DNA of 64,000 bases from Maratus speciosus. Taxonomy: Eukaryota; Arthropoda; Arachnida; Araneae; Salticidae. Location: the NCBI GenBank assembly GCA_963932465.1, contig OZ010794.1, positions 445,982,502 through 446,046,501 on the forward strand, written 5' to 3'. Below, piece by piece: positions 1 through 9,895 of this stretch; the stretch's first letter is position 1; the number at the start of each line of letters is the position of its first letter. The translations under genes and the position numbers were made by a program. The notes under the pieces were generated by a model, which saw only the letters and a program-made list of their open reading frames with translations, was not told where the DNA came from and made no database searches.

Positions 1-114
1 ACGAACTCGGTCGAGACATTGGTATGTACTATGTACATACCGAATTACATCCAAATCGGTTCATAAATTCGAGAGTTACAGTATGACAAATGTCAGATAT
101 ATATATATATATAT

Positions 115-154
<40 letters not shown>

Positions 155-279
155 ACTTTTGAACGGAGGGTGGTTTCGGGGTCTGGGGGTCATGATCGAT
201 GAAAATATACCAAAATTTTTTGAAATCGCTTTCCTCCGAACGGCTGCAATAGGTAGCTTTTTGTAATGAAAGCTACCTA
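1..279 (+). mobile_element. 3' end of a Helentron/HINE-like element (copy F)
   Basis: Left-truncated by the window edge. It carries the tail of a ~327-bp repeat unit (1-95), a TA microsatellite (about 97-152), a unique block of about 100 bases and a terminal hairpin at 250-278 (stem TAGGTAGCTTT / AAAGCTACCTA). The same order of parts occurs in the longer copy at 567-2452, including the same junction between repeat and microsatellite. Known family trait: Helentron-associated elements end in a 3' stem-loop and often carry an internal microsatellite. Assignment to that group is inference. Confidence 0.55.
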
Positions 280-292
280 AAACTATGTGTCG

Positions 293-410
293 GAGAGACA
301 TGCAGTTTGTAAATAAAAATTCAGCGTGGTACGGGATTTTGTATGGCACCAACAAAAAAATTAGCTCAAAATCTCGATAAATAGAGGGCACTATTACAGA
401 TATTTGCATG
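293..410 (-). repeat. Fragment of a dispersed repeat, inverted copy at 2700-2845
   Basis: The segment with TGTCGGAGAGACATGCAG, GCGTGGTACGGGATTTTG and GGCACCAACAAAAAAATTAG reappears as its reverse complement at 2700-2845 with scattered mismatches. The two pieces bracket the Helentron-like copy at 567-2452 and the foldback at 2454-2697, so they may be host sequence for those insertions or two separate fragments of one older family. Confidence 0.6.
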
Positions 411-412
411 GA

Positions 413-526
413 ATAATTCCATATTGCTTACACAACACAAGATTTGGATACAAAAACATTAGGAAATACTGCATATACACTTTTTTGTATCCAAACCTTG
501 CGTTCTGTGAGCAATATGGAATTATA
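413..526. mobile_element. Small palindromic MITE
   Basis: Left arm (from AATTCCATATTGCTTACACA to about 455) is the reverse complement of the right arm (482-526) with a few mismatches and a ~26-base loop. It has no coding capacity. The type of transposase that moved it is not clear. Confidence 0.6.
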
Positions 527-756
527 AAAATAGCAAATAAAGCCTTTGTGCAACAATATTAAAAAGTCCTTCCGGCCAGTGCCGGGAGGAAGAGGTACCT
601 TTCAAATTCCTTATTTTAAATAAGCCAACTTATATTATTCAAACACACGAAGCTAAATTTATTGGAAACCGAATATAGGAGATTGAGTACTAATTTTTAT
701 CAATACTAACTCGTTATGAATGAGAATTTCGCGAAATTAGTCAGCTTCATCCAAGC

Positions 757-2180
757 TGCTTTTATTTAAAGTAACTTATATTTGGCTGAGATGTTGATGT
801 ATACTATCCACATGCCTTCTTACATGGAAATAGGCGAATACGTGTGTTATCGCGCGACAAATACAAGATCGTTTCAAAATGTTAGCCATACTAGAAATTC
901 AAAGTGCTATAATTCAACAATTTTTTAAGATATAAACAAAAGAACAAATTTTCAGAAACAAAATCTGCTTCGGAATATTTGTATCAAGGCCAAACACATA
1001 AAAAAATCTTTTACATTTTCAAATTTTTTAATATCTCATTTTAAATTTTAAATTTAATTTTTTTTAAATGGCAACCCTTTTGAAACAAGATGGCGAATGA
1101 AGCTGGCCAACGAACTCGGTCGAGACATTGGTATGTACTATGTACAGACCAAGTAACATCCAAATCGGTTCATAAATACGCTTGTTATCGTGTGACAACA
1201 ATCAGGTCGTTTTAAAATGTCAGCCACAATAGAAATTCAAAATGCTATAACTCAGCCATTTCTTTAGACATACACGAAACAAAAACTGTTCCGGAATCTT
1301 TGTATTAAGGTCAAACACATACGAAAAAAATCTTTTTAATTTTCCAATTTTTTGGTATCTCATTTTAAATTTAAAATTTGTAAAATTTTTTGAAATGGCC
1401 GCCATTTTGAAACAAGATGGCGTATGAAGCTGGCCAACGAACTCGGTTGAGATATTTGTATGTACTATGTACACACCAAGGTACATCCAAATCGGTTCAT
1501 AAATACGCCTGTTATCACGTGACAAATATCAGGACGTTTCAAAATGTCAGCCACGCTAGAAACTCAAATGCTATAACTCAGCCACTTTTTAAGATATAGA
1601 CGAAACAAAAACTGCTCCCGAATCTTTGTATCAAGGTCAAATACATAAGAAAAAAATATTTTTTCAATTTTCAATTTTTTGGTACCACATTTCAAATTTA
1701 AATTTTTCTTAAAAATTTAAGTGGCTGCCATTTTTAAACAAGATGGCGGGTGAAGCTGGCCAACGAACTCGGTCGAGACATTGGTATGTACTATGTACAA
1801 ACGAAGTGACGTCCAAATCGGTTCATAAATACGCCTTTTATCGCGTGACAAAATTCAGGACGTTTAAAAATGTCAGCCACGCTAGAAATTCAAAATGCTA
1901 TAACTCAGCCATTTTTTAAGATATAGACGAAACAAAAACTGCTCCGGAATCTTTGTATAAAGGTCAAATACATAAGAAAGAAATATTTTTCCATTTTCAT
2001 TTCTTTGGTACCACATTTCAAATTTAAAGTTTAAAAAAAAAATTTTAAATGGCCGCCATTTTGAAACAAAATGGCGGATGAAACTGGCCAACGACTTCGG
2101 TCGAGACATTGGTATGTACTATGTTCATACCGAATTACATCCAAATCGGTTCATAATTTCGAGAGTTACAGAATGACAAA
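757..2180 (+). repeat. Tandem repeat, ~327-bp unit, about four copies plus a partial
   Basis: Unit boundaries can be set at the AACAAGATGGCG motif at 1084, 1411, 1737 and 2065, giving periods of 327, 326 and 328. A more divergent unit precedes 1084 and a partial unit follows 2065. Each unit carries ATGGCCGCCATTTT just before AACAAGATGGCG, so the junction is a short inverted pair. Reading frames in this stretch (for example 1417-1599) are by-products of the repeat. Confidence 0.9.
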
Positions 2181-2187
2181 TGTCAGA

Positions 2188-2207
2188 TATATATATATAT
2201 ATATATA

Positions 2208-2240
<33 letters not shown>

Positions 2241-2261
2241 GTATATATATGTATATATATG

Positions 2262-2324
<63 letters not shown>
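2188..2324. repeat. TA / TATG microsatellite
   Basis: Alternating TA with interspersed TATG and TACA steps. It lies at the same place in the element as the TA tract at 97-152 of copy F. Reading frames rich in Tyr-Ile here are artefacts. Confidence 0.95.
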
Positions 2325-2326
<2 letters not shown>

Positions 2327-2453
2327 ACTTTTGAACGGAGGGTGGTTTTGGGGTCTGGGGGTCATGATCGATGAAAATATACCAAATTTTTTTTGAAATC
2401 GCTTTCCTCCGAACGGCTGCAATAGGTAGCTTTTTGTAATGAAAGCTACCTAA

Positions 2454-2697
2454 AAGCAGAAAAACCAACGCTTAAAATGCACAAATAATACATGAAAAGC
2501 AGCAAACAGATGTTTCGAATCTACTAGCGAGATTCTTCTTCAGTGCAAGATAGGGAAAAAGGAACTTTCTTTTTCTAGCACGCTGTTCCTTTTTCCCTAT
2601 CTTGCACTGCAGAAGAATCTCGCTAGTGGGTTCGAAACAGCTGTTTGCTGCTTTTCATGTATTATTTGTACATTTTAAACGTTGGTTTTTCTGCTTT
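2454..2697. mobile_element. Foldback MITE with long near-perfect hairpin
   Basis: Left arm starts AGCAGAAAAACCAACG and runs to GGGAAAAAGGAAC (about 2565). Right arm starts GTTCCTTTTTCCC (about 2584) and ends CGTTGGTTTTTCTGCT. The arms are ~110 bases and nearly identical as reverse complements, with a ~19-base loop. It abuts the 3' hairpin of copy E with almost no spacer. It has no coding sequence. Confidence 0.8.
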
Positions 2698-2845
2698 TTA
2701 AAATGGAATTATTCCATGCAAATATCTGTAATGGTGTCCTCAATTATCGAGGTTTTGAACTAATTTTTTTGTTGGTGCCATGCAAAATCCCGTACCACGC
2801 TAAATCTTTATCTGCAAACCACATGTCTCTCCGATCCATAGATCT

Positions 2846-3528
2846 TTTTTTATCGCGTTTTACTTCTGCACCGAACTTTTGAATCGCTTAGTACATATGT
2901 TTTCATAATCTGACTTTAGAAAATGAATCACCCTTAAAACTTCCCTTTTGAAAATCTTCCGCTCAGCTCTGTTTTAATTATTTGCTCCGTGATCAAATTT
3001 ATATACTTTATGTAATGTTTCAAAACTCAAAATTAAATAAAACGTATCTTTTGAGTTTTTCAGTTCGAAAATGCTGTACCTATTTTCGGCTTAAGACTTG
3101 GTGAGTCAGCAAATGATTTCACACTCAGCGATTTACTCTAAGATCGCTATTTTCTCAAAAAACAGTAAAATATAATGATATCTTTATATCTATGGCATAC
3201 AAGAAAAACTTGGTACGTGATCTTTATTTAACTTATAGATGATAAAAAATGTAAGATTTCTTAAAATGATAAGATTTATATATAACATTTTTTTAAAGTT
3301 TTTTATCAGCGCGCTTTTGTGTTAATTCTAAAAATAGTATTTCTTTCTGTTTGAAAGAGATTTTTTTCAGTAAGTACAATAAGTTTCAATAAGTCAGTGA
3401 GTCTATTACACTAAACAATATCATAGTAATCTATTTTATTTTATTTTTTCAGCCTTTTGTTGCCCTCTAAAACTTTTAAAATAGGTATTTTTTCTGCTTA
3501 TTTATTTATATATTTTCTTACCCAACAT
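2846..3528. other. AT-rich sequence without recognisable gene
   Basis: No coding pattern, RNA gene or clear repeat was seen. A dyad (about 3770-3825) lies further right, inside the Tc1 leader. Confidence 0.5.
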
Positions 3529-3989
3529 AGAGTGGTGGCCAAAATTGTGGACATTTTTTGAAAATTTCATGTTTTATAAATTTGTGTGCTTATAGAATAG
3601 ATTAATTTTCACTTAAATACAAATGTTTATATATGAAATTCAAGGAAATGTAATGTAGTATTTAATTTTAAAAAATAGTTTTGAAATCCGCATTACAAAA
3701 AAAGTTACTTTTACTTTAGTCTAAAATACAAACACAATTAATCATGAATTCTAAAGTGTATTATAATAAGAACTTCTCAGAACAGTCATTATGATTATTC
3801 AATCGTAATGACTGTTCTGAGAGCCAATCAAATGTCAGAAACTAAACTGTAATATATTTTTATTGGTATAAGCGGTATTTTGCTGGAATGAATTTTACAG
3901 AAGGTGGAATACTAGTGTAACTAAATAGAATAATGTTTTTTTTTTTAAATATTTCTATTTTTTTTCCTTAATGCAAATAATTTAAAACA

Positions 3990-5005
3990 ATGTCATCAAC
4001 AACAAGGACTGATTGGACACCTACAAAAAGAAGCAGAATTGTCATATTGAGAGAAAATGGTCTCTCTTACGCTGAAATCGCAAAACAGATTGGTGGATCA
4101 GTCACTTTATCTGGCGTACGAAAGTTGTGCTTACGTTATGAAGAGACTAAACCAGTGATAAATAAAGCACGATCAGGTCTAAAAAAATGCACAAGTGCTT
4201 CTGATGATGGAAAGATAAAAAGAATATGCCTGAAAGATAGAAGAATTTCATCAGATGGCGTTAGATGTGAAATGAATGCAATGGGTATTTTATTTAGTTC
4301 AAGAATAATAAGGAGAAGATTAGCAGGTTTTGAACTGAAAGGTAGAATTCCGAGGAATTTTTTTTTTTAAAATCCTCAGCAAGGCAAGAAACGAGTTCAG
4401 TGGGCAAAAGAACACATTAATTGGTCAGAAAATAAGTGGAAGCAAATAATCTGAAGCGATGAGGGTAAAATATCACTCTTCGGTAGTGATGGGCGAAAAT
4501 ATGTGAGACGTAGAGTAAGGGAAGAGCTACATTCTGATTGCATTAAAGCAACTACAAAGAATCCAAGAAATGTCATGATTTAGGCCTGTATGTCTGCAGA
4601 TAGTGTGGGCCGCATTCAAATGATTGATAGTATTCTGAAATCACAAGAAAAAAAAATACATCGAAACTGTCCTGGAACCAAAATTGGTACCTTCCATCAG
4701 GGATCTCTTCCCAATAACTCCTTGAGGGACGGTGCGAAATATTATATCCTACCTAAGTTTAATAAAGATATGCACCAGAAAAATTTAATTAAGTTTTATG
4801 TTTATAGCTTTGGAGGTAAAATGTTAAAAATTGTTTTTCCTTATTTTGGAAGAATTTTTTTCCAGATTTCCGGTGGGAATTCAGCATTACACAAACGTAA
4901 TTGCTTTCCCATCAAATGGTTAAAGCACTATTTATTTTTCAGCAGGATTCAGCTCATGCCATACTGCAAAAATATGCAAAGAATGGTTTTAAAATAAAAG
5001 CATCC
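3990..5005 (+). pseudogene. Tc1-like transposase, N-terminal and central part, broken
   Basis: The N-terminal 125 residues (MSSTTRTDWTPTKRS...) form a helix-turn-helix DNA-binding region with LSYAEIAKQIGGS. A disruption follows near 4370, where a run of T ends the frame. Downstream, SDEGKISLFGSDG (about 4456-4494) is the block with the first catalytic Asp; the codon where Trp is usual just before it is TGA. A second stop follows NPRNVMI (about 4580). QQDSAHA (about 4941-4961) is the block with the second Asp. About 170-230 bases before it do not read as transposase and end in TTTATTTTTCAG, so a small insertion or intron-like segment is possible. The third catalytic block lies beyond the big insertion at about 9777. 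Confidence 0.8.
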
Positions 5006-5149
5006 AGCAAACACATACCTTTCGGCACACGATCAAGCCGCAGCCGACAGTGTTGGTTAAGTCTCGGCACGGGCACAGTGGTTTCGGTGAACTTTCGGCA
5101 GCATATCGGCAACTGAAACTTAAGAATCTGCTCTTTCGACTGCCGGTTA

Positions 5150-5733
5150 GGGGCCTTCCACAAATGATGTCACCCTTGGAGGGGAGGGAGGGGTTCGTGA
5201 AATTGTGACAGTTTGTGACAAGGGGGTGGGTGGGGGTAAGAAGAAATGTGACATCACACATTTTGGTTAAAATAAAAGCATTAAAAATCAGCAGATTAAA
5301 TTTTGAAGTCATTTTGACATTAAAGTATTTTGTGTTTATAAAGTAGATTTAAAGCCAAATATATTAAATTCCATTTCAAATTCCAAAATACGACTGTTTT
5401 CAACTGCTCTTTCGTATTAATATTTTATTACTATTGTATATTAATTATGCTTTTGTTATAAAGCTTAATCTTATTTCATACAAAATAGGTACATGAATCA
5501 TTTTTATTGTTATGCTCACAAATGTCGTTAAAACACATAGTTAAAGTTAAAAATTAAGTTTGAAATAGAGTGCTTTGTTTTTGAACTGCAAGTATATGTT
5601 TATGTAATATAGCGTGACATGTGACAATGGGGGTGGGGAGGAGGAGGTATGATGACGTGTGACACTTTGTGACAAAGGGGGAAGGTGGTCAAAAATATTG
5701 AAAAAAAGTGTGACATCTTTTATGGACCGCCCC
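5150..5733. mobile_element. MITE with TTA duplication (PIF/Harbinger-like)
   Basis: Left end GGGGCCTTCCACAAATGATG and right end (reverse complement) GGGGCGGTCCATAAAAGATG are inverted matches. TTA flanks both sides (5147-5149 and 5734-5736). Repeated TGTGACA and GGGGGTGG motifs lie just inside each end. PIF/Harbinger elements duplicate a TWA trinucleotide, which fits. It has no transposase coding. Confidence 0.7.
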
Positions 5734-6048
5734 TTACCGTAATTGGTCCCCTTATGGTTACATATCGGGAAGCGACGCACAGTGGGGTATTTTACAAATC
5801 TGGGCGGCCAAAAGTCGATTTCATAAAGTACAACGCAGGGTCGAATGGATGGATATAAGTTGAAACTGAATCATTGGGGAATCAAGTGATGCGATTTTTA
5901 TCTCCTTTAAGTGAACGATGACCTCCTGTTATCAGTTGAAACTGGAGTGTTGCGTTAAGTGCATGAGTGTCGAATCGTTCTTCATTGTGACTTTCTATTT
6001 TTGAATTTGAATAACTTTAGTTTTGGAAGTATTTAAAATCTAATCGTT

Positions 6049-7694
6049 ATGGATAGTGACGAGGCAGGCATGTATCATTATTTTTTTAAACTTTGAATTG
6101 AGAAAGAAATAGTTTTAGTATTTACAAAATTAATTTAAAATAACGCATATTTTTCTATTATTTTTTCCCTTGTTTCCCAATTCACGAAGGGTTTAGTTAT
6201 ATTTCCAAACATTTCCAAGCAAAGTTACTTGTTGTACCAATAAATATACACCCTTCTATTTGTGTTTTCATTTAAAGTAGTTCCACCTTTGTCCCCTTTT
6301 TAAAATGAAGGCGATATAAATATGCTCTTCCAAAATTCTGAGTAAGCATACAAAATTACTATATATTGATTTTTAACTGATATTTATCATATAAATTTTA
6401 ATATGAAAAAAATTGTTATGATTCAATAGAAAGTGATCAGATTTGTTTATTTTTCAGTTATTCTGATTAAAATTAAATTTATATAATTAGAAAAAAAAAT
6501 TGTTTTAAAGTAATGTATTCATTCCCTTTTATCTCTTTTTAAGCTCTTTTCAGATAATTGAAATAATTTATTGCTCGTTATTAACATTTGTTTATCTAAA
6601 AAATAAGTCGAGGCAATTTTCATACGTTTTTGTTAAAAGTTAGCGAAAGATTGTGAGATTTTTTAAAAAATAAGGGATAAAATGATGTTATCTATCTAAA
6701 TTGCATATAATTATTATGCATTCTTTTTTGTTCATATTTTGTATTTATTTTTATTTAGGGCCTTCGAGTGTCAGAGTAATGACTCGAAAAGAATTTTTAA
6801 ACATTATGCAACAGCAGAATTTGCCAAACATTAATCATAGATTAAATTTCCTTGAAAATTACCTTCTTAATGGCGATAATTTTGATGATGATGAAATCAA
6901 AAACCTCAATCACAATTTCTCCCAATTTAAATCTCAGTTCAAGAGCAAATGGATCGAAGTCCATTATATGTTAGATAAATTTGTGAAAAATAATAAAGAA
7001 TGGCTTGAAGGTACAGTAGAAATTTCAAGAAAAATAAATCGGCCAGGAAGGCCAGCAAAAGCTTTCACTGAATCAAGTGACAGGTCAAAGCGGAGAAACT
7101 CTGAAAGTTTGAGGAGCTCAACTGATGTGGAAGTACTTACACATATTTCACACAGAAGATTCTTTACTGACCCATCTCTAGCAGCGGAAATTACCGGCAT
7201 TGATGAAAATTTAATATATCGATTTAAAGTTATTCTTGAAACCATACCCAGTGGCCACAAAATTCACCTTGATAAATTTAAGAATATACAGAAAAAACAG
7301 CAGAGCTCTACGTCCAGTTATATAAATGGTATCCAATGTCACCCACAATGCATAAAATATTAATCCATGGACGCATTGTGATAGAGAAAGCTTTACCAGT
7401 AGGCCAATTGTCTGAAGAAGTAGCCGAAGCACGGAACAAACATTTTCGATTATTTCGCCAAAATCTATCGCGTAAATTTTCAAGAATTTCTGTAACCGTG
7501 ATGTTCTCAACAGATTGCTTTTGAGTTCAGATCCAGTTTTAACTGGAATAAGACCCATGATAAGAAAAAAATCAAAATTGTTCCGTAAAGAAACTCTAGA
7601 AATGTTACTGCCTATGGAATCTTCTGAAGCTCGTGATCCAGAGGATTCTGATTATGAAGAAACAGATTACGATTCTGAATTATCATCTGATTAA
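6049..7694 (+). pseudogene. Transposon-encoded protein, two exons, internally deleted and frameshifted
   Basis: Exon 1 (6049-6067) starts ATGGATAGTGACGAGGCAG. The following GCATGT resembles a GC donor. TTTATTTTTATTTAG ends at 6758, and joining 6067 to 6759 keeps phase, giving MDSDEAGPSS. Exon 2 reads to about 7296 in one frame; it shifts in a run of A to the frame with WYPMSPTMHKILIHG and GQLSEEVAEARNKH, and shifts again near 7490 to the frame ending in an acidic tail (EDSDYEETDYDSELSSD, stop 7692). The HKILIHG...GQLSEE...ARNKH block resembles the C-terminus of a widespread uncharacterised transposon protein family of arthropods and cnidarians. That resemblance is from memory and not verified. 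A catalytic middle region appears to be missing, so this is probably a deletion derivative. Confidence 0.6.
6068..6758 (+). other. Probable GC-AG intron in the transposon gene
   Basis: The donor context is CAG|GCATGT and the acceptor is a pyrimidine/A-rich TTTATTTTTATTTAG. Splicing leaves one base of a codon in exon 1 and two in exon 2, which joins the two reading frames without a stop. An alternative is use of the GT three bases further on (6071-6073), but that does not keep the exon 2 frame. No transcript evidence is available. Confidence 0.5.
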
Positions 7695-7785
7695 AAGATC
7701 CCACCTTGGTGATTTACAAACTAATTGTTCTTATCATTAATCATCTGTTTTTATAATTTATTCAATATATTATTCCATTTTTTTA

Positions 7786-8113
7786 ATCATGATTATCATT
7801 TATTTTATAATACTCTTTATCATGATTATCATTTATTTTATAATACTCTTTATCATGATTATCATTTATTTTATAATACTATTTATCATAATTATCATTT
7901 ATTTTATAATACTCTTTATCATGATTATCATTTATTTTATAATACTATTTATCATGATTATCATTTATTTTATAATACTATTTATCATAATTATCATTTA
8001 TTTTATGATACTATTTATCATATTATCATTTATTTTATGATACTATTTATCATATTATCATTTATTTTATAATACTGCTTATCATAAATATCATTTATTT
8101 TATAATACTAATT
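7786..8113. repeat. 33-bp minisatellite, about ten copies
   Basis: The unit is ATCATGATTATCATTTATTT plus TATAATACTCTTT. Later copies lose two or three bases. Because 33 is a multiple of three, long open frames appear in several registers (7725-8072, 7789-8040), but they are low-complexity and not genes. It lies between the transposon gene and the right inverted end. Confidence 0.9.
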
Positions 8114-8285
8114 TTGATCAATAAATATCAATACGAAGTTGCAAAACATCCATGATTTTCAAGTTATTAAACAATATTTATTTCAAAAAGTGCATTTATT
8201 TACTGCTTTAAACGTTTAAATTAGTTTAAAAGAAAAAAATAATTTTGGCCGCCCAGATTTGTAAAATACCCCACTGTGCGACGCA

Positions 8286-9360
8286 GGACCGATATGTGAT
8301 TTCTGAGTACGATTAGATGATATACCAACATCGGTACAAATTCAAAATTTTTAGTCTTAGCCGACATTTTTTCTTTTACTTAATTTTTTGTGAGTTTCAG
8401 TTTTGATAAGAATATATTTCATATAAAATTCTAACAGTGTGATAAACATAAAAATTGTTTTAAAAAAGCCTATATTTATTTATTTAAAAAATATGTTTTG
8501 AATTCATTTTTAAAAGGATTTACAATTTTTTGAATCTCAAAAGATTTTTTTAAATCGCTCCTTAAAATTATTATTCATTATAAACTTTATCGTAGAAAGA
8601 AAAAAAAAATACTTCATAAGTTAATTCAAATTATTTTCCAATTATATATTCATTTTAAAAGTAATAGCTAAGTTTCTTATTTGATTTAAAAATCAAATTA
8701 TTAAACAGCTTTTAAAATTATTTTACAAGCTATAAAAATATCAAAAAATCTACACATCTTTTTAGCATTAAAATTTAAAAGAAAGATTCAGAAAATTCCC
8801 CCTTCTAAAAAGTAATTTACCAAACGAAAAAAAAAAAAAAAAAATTAATATTTCTATTTTATTTTAAGATTAAAAAATGCTCATAAATAAAAGAATTAAC
8901 AATGCTACATTATCATTAAAAATATATTCTACTTTAAATCATCAAATGATAGATAATGAATTCTTATTCTAATTAAAATTCTAATTAAAGTGATTAATTT
9001 CCCACATATTATTTATTAAAATAAGTTTTTCTATGTTAACAAAAATATGTTTTATAAATTAACGCAACGCATGTAATTTTATTTACAAAACAAAACCTCT
9101 AAAAATAATTAATTTCATTAAATATTTAATAATATTTAAATTTATAAAAAAAGCAGTTCGTTTGCTTTAACTAATTTGCTAAAACATTTATTTTATTCAT
9201 TTAAATACTAAATTAACTTTTAAATAAATGCGGATAAGACAATTACAAAAAACTTTAAAACACTTCCAAATTCCAATTTTCCCATCTACGATTTATCCAC
9301 AACAACAAACCACCACTTAAAGAAATGTCTTCCCCCTATTACCTCATAAGAATCCTTCCC
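8286..9360. other. AT-rich non-coding part of element X
   Basis: No coding pattern. It has many A/T runs (for example 8826-8842) and no convincing inverted or tandem structure. Confidence 0.5.
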
Positions 9361-9364
9361 TTCG

Positions 9365-9450
9365 CAAGACTCGGTGGCTGAGTGGTTAAGGCGTTTACCA
9401 TCTGTCCCTAAGGTCATCGGATCGAAGCCAGCCCCTTCCAATGCCGAAAT
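9365..9450 (+). other. tRNA-derived sequence (SINE head or tRNA pseudogene)
   Basis: TGGCTGAGTGGTTAAGGCG matches a Leu/Ser-type box A, and GGATCGAAGCC some 45 bases on is a diverged box B. The acceptor ends do not pair well, so a working tRNA is unlikely. It could provide internal RNA polymerase III promoter elements. Confidence 0.5.
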
Positions 9451-9776
9451 ACGCTCCCTTGAAACATTAACAAAAAAGATAAATGTCTAGATGGCGCCAT
9501 CAAAATGGATTTTTTTTTTTCAATTTATGCTGCTGTTGGGCTGCAGCCGGCATTCGTATGGCTAGCTTGCGGCATAGTATCCAGCCGGTAGTCTCGCCGA
9601 TCTTGCCGGCACCGGTCCGACCAAGTGACAGTCCAACGGACCGACTATCACCCGGGGGACCACAAAAGTGTTGGAACCGATATTGGCAACCTGATATCGT
9701 GCCGTTACCGCCAGAATCGGCAAGCGGCAGTCGTCCGATTTTTTCCCGATATCTCTGTGTTTGTTGGTTATACTTT

Positions 9777-9895
9777 TTAAGGCCAGGAAACAGCCCTAAT
9801 CTGAATCCTATAGAAAATTTGTGGCGACGTTTGAAAATCCTTGTACAAAAAAAGCGCCCATCTAATAAAACGCAACTTATTTAAGCTATAATTGA
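9777..9895 (+). pseudogene. C-terminal fragment of the same Tc1-like transposase
   Basis: It reads PGNSPNLNPIENLWRRLK followed by KKRPSNKTQLI and a stop. This contains the catalytic Glu of the DD34E triad in the PIENLW motif. It completes the gene interrupted near 5005: the upstream part ends just after the second Asp block and this part starts just before the Glu block. Upstream in the same open frame (9483-9776) the translation is unrelated, because it comes from the inserted element. Confidence 0.85.

Larger units (their letters stand above)
567..2452 (+). mobile_element. Helentron/HINE-like non-autonomous element (copy E)
   Basis: The 5' end has a small CCGGC/GCCGG stem followed by the sub-terminal motif GAGGTACCTTTC (about 590-601). 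The 3' end is a hairpin at 2424-2452 whose arm GAAAGCTACCT is nearly complementary to that 5' motif. Between them are ~327-bp tandem repeats (about 757-2180), a TA/TATG microsatellite (about 2188-2324) and a conserved 100-base block. Sub-terminal inverted repeat, internal microsatellite and 3' stem-loop are the known hallmarks of Helentron-associated elements. There is no Rep/helicase coding sequence, so it would depend on a partner. Class by structure only. Confidence 0.55.
5780..8276 (+). mobile_element. 2.5-kb DNA transposon with 34-bp inverted ends and 8-bp flanking repeat
   Basis: The terminal 34 bases, starting CAGTGGGGTATTTTACAAAT, are repeated perfectly as reverse complement at 8243-8276. 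GCGACGCA abuts the left end (5772-5779) and recurs at 8278-8285, one T away from the right end, so an 8-bp target duplication is likely. A CAG-type tip and 8-bp duplication fit hAT, but other 8-bp superfamilies are possible. It contains a two-exon gene (6049-7694) and a 33-bp minisatellite (7786-8113). Confidence 0.85.
5006..9776. mobile_element. Compound insertion in Tc1 element 1 (element X)
   Basis: Its outer ends are unusually GC-rich for this window (5013-5146 and about 9541-9770) and share weak inverted similarity: the left tip CAGCAAACACATACCTTTCG resembles the reverse complement of the right tip, CAACAAACACAGAGATATCG. It carries two younger insertions (5150-5733 and 5780-8276), a tRNA-like stretch near 9365 and otherwise AT-rich non-coding DNA. 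The superfamily is not recognised. The target duplication is unclear. Confidence 0.5.

Noticed and set aside
757..2180. CRISPR-like array
   Set aside because: Units are ~327 bp, nearly identical throughout with no short repeat/spacer alternation, and the DNA is eukaryotic.
2071..2468. Open frames rich in Tyr and Ile over the TA tract
   Set aside because: They are translations of a microsatellite in several registers with no conserved domain.
7725..8072. 115-residue frame with repeated His-Leu-Phe-Tyr-Asn
   Set aside because: It is a by-product of the 33-bp minisatellite; the unit length is a multiple of three so all frames stay open.
9365..9450. Functional tRNA gene
   Set aside because: Boxes A and B are present but the acceptor stem does not pair and box B is diverged. 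The same holds for 47131-47212 and 51855-51915.
9483..9776. N-terminal part of a 133-residue frame
   Set aside because: It lies in the GC-rich end of the inserted element; only the last ~40 residues are real transposase sequence.
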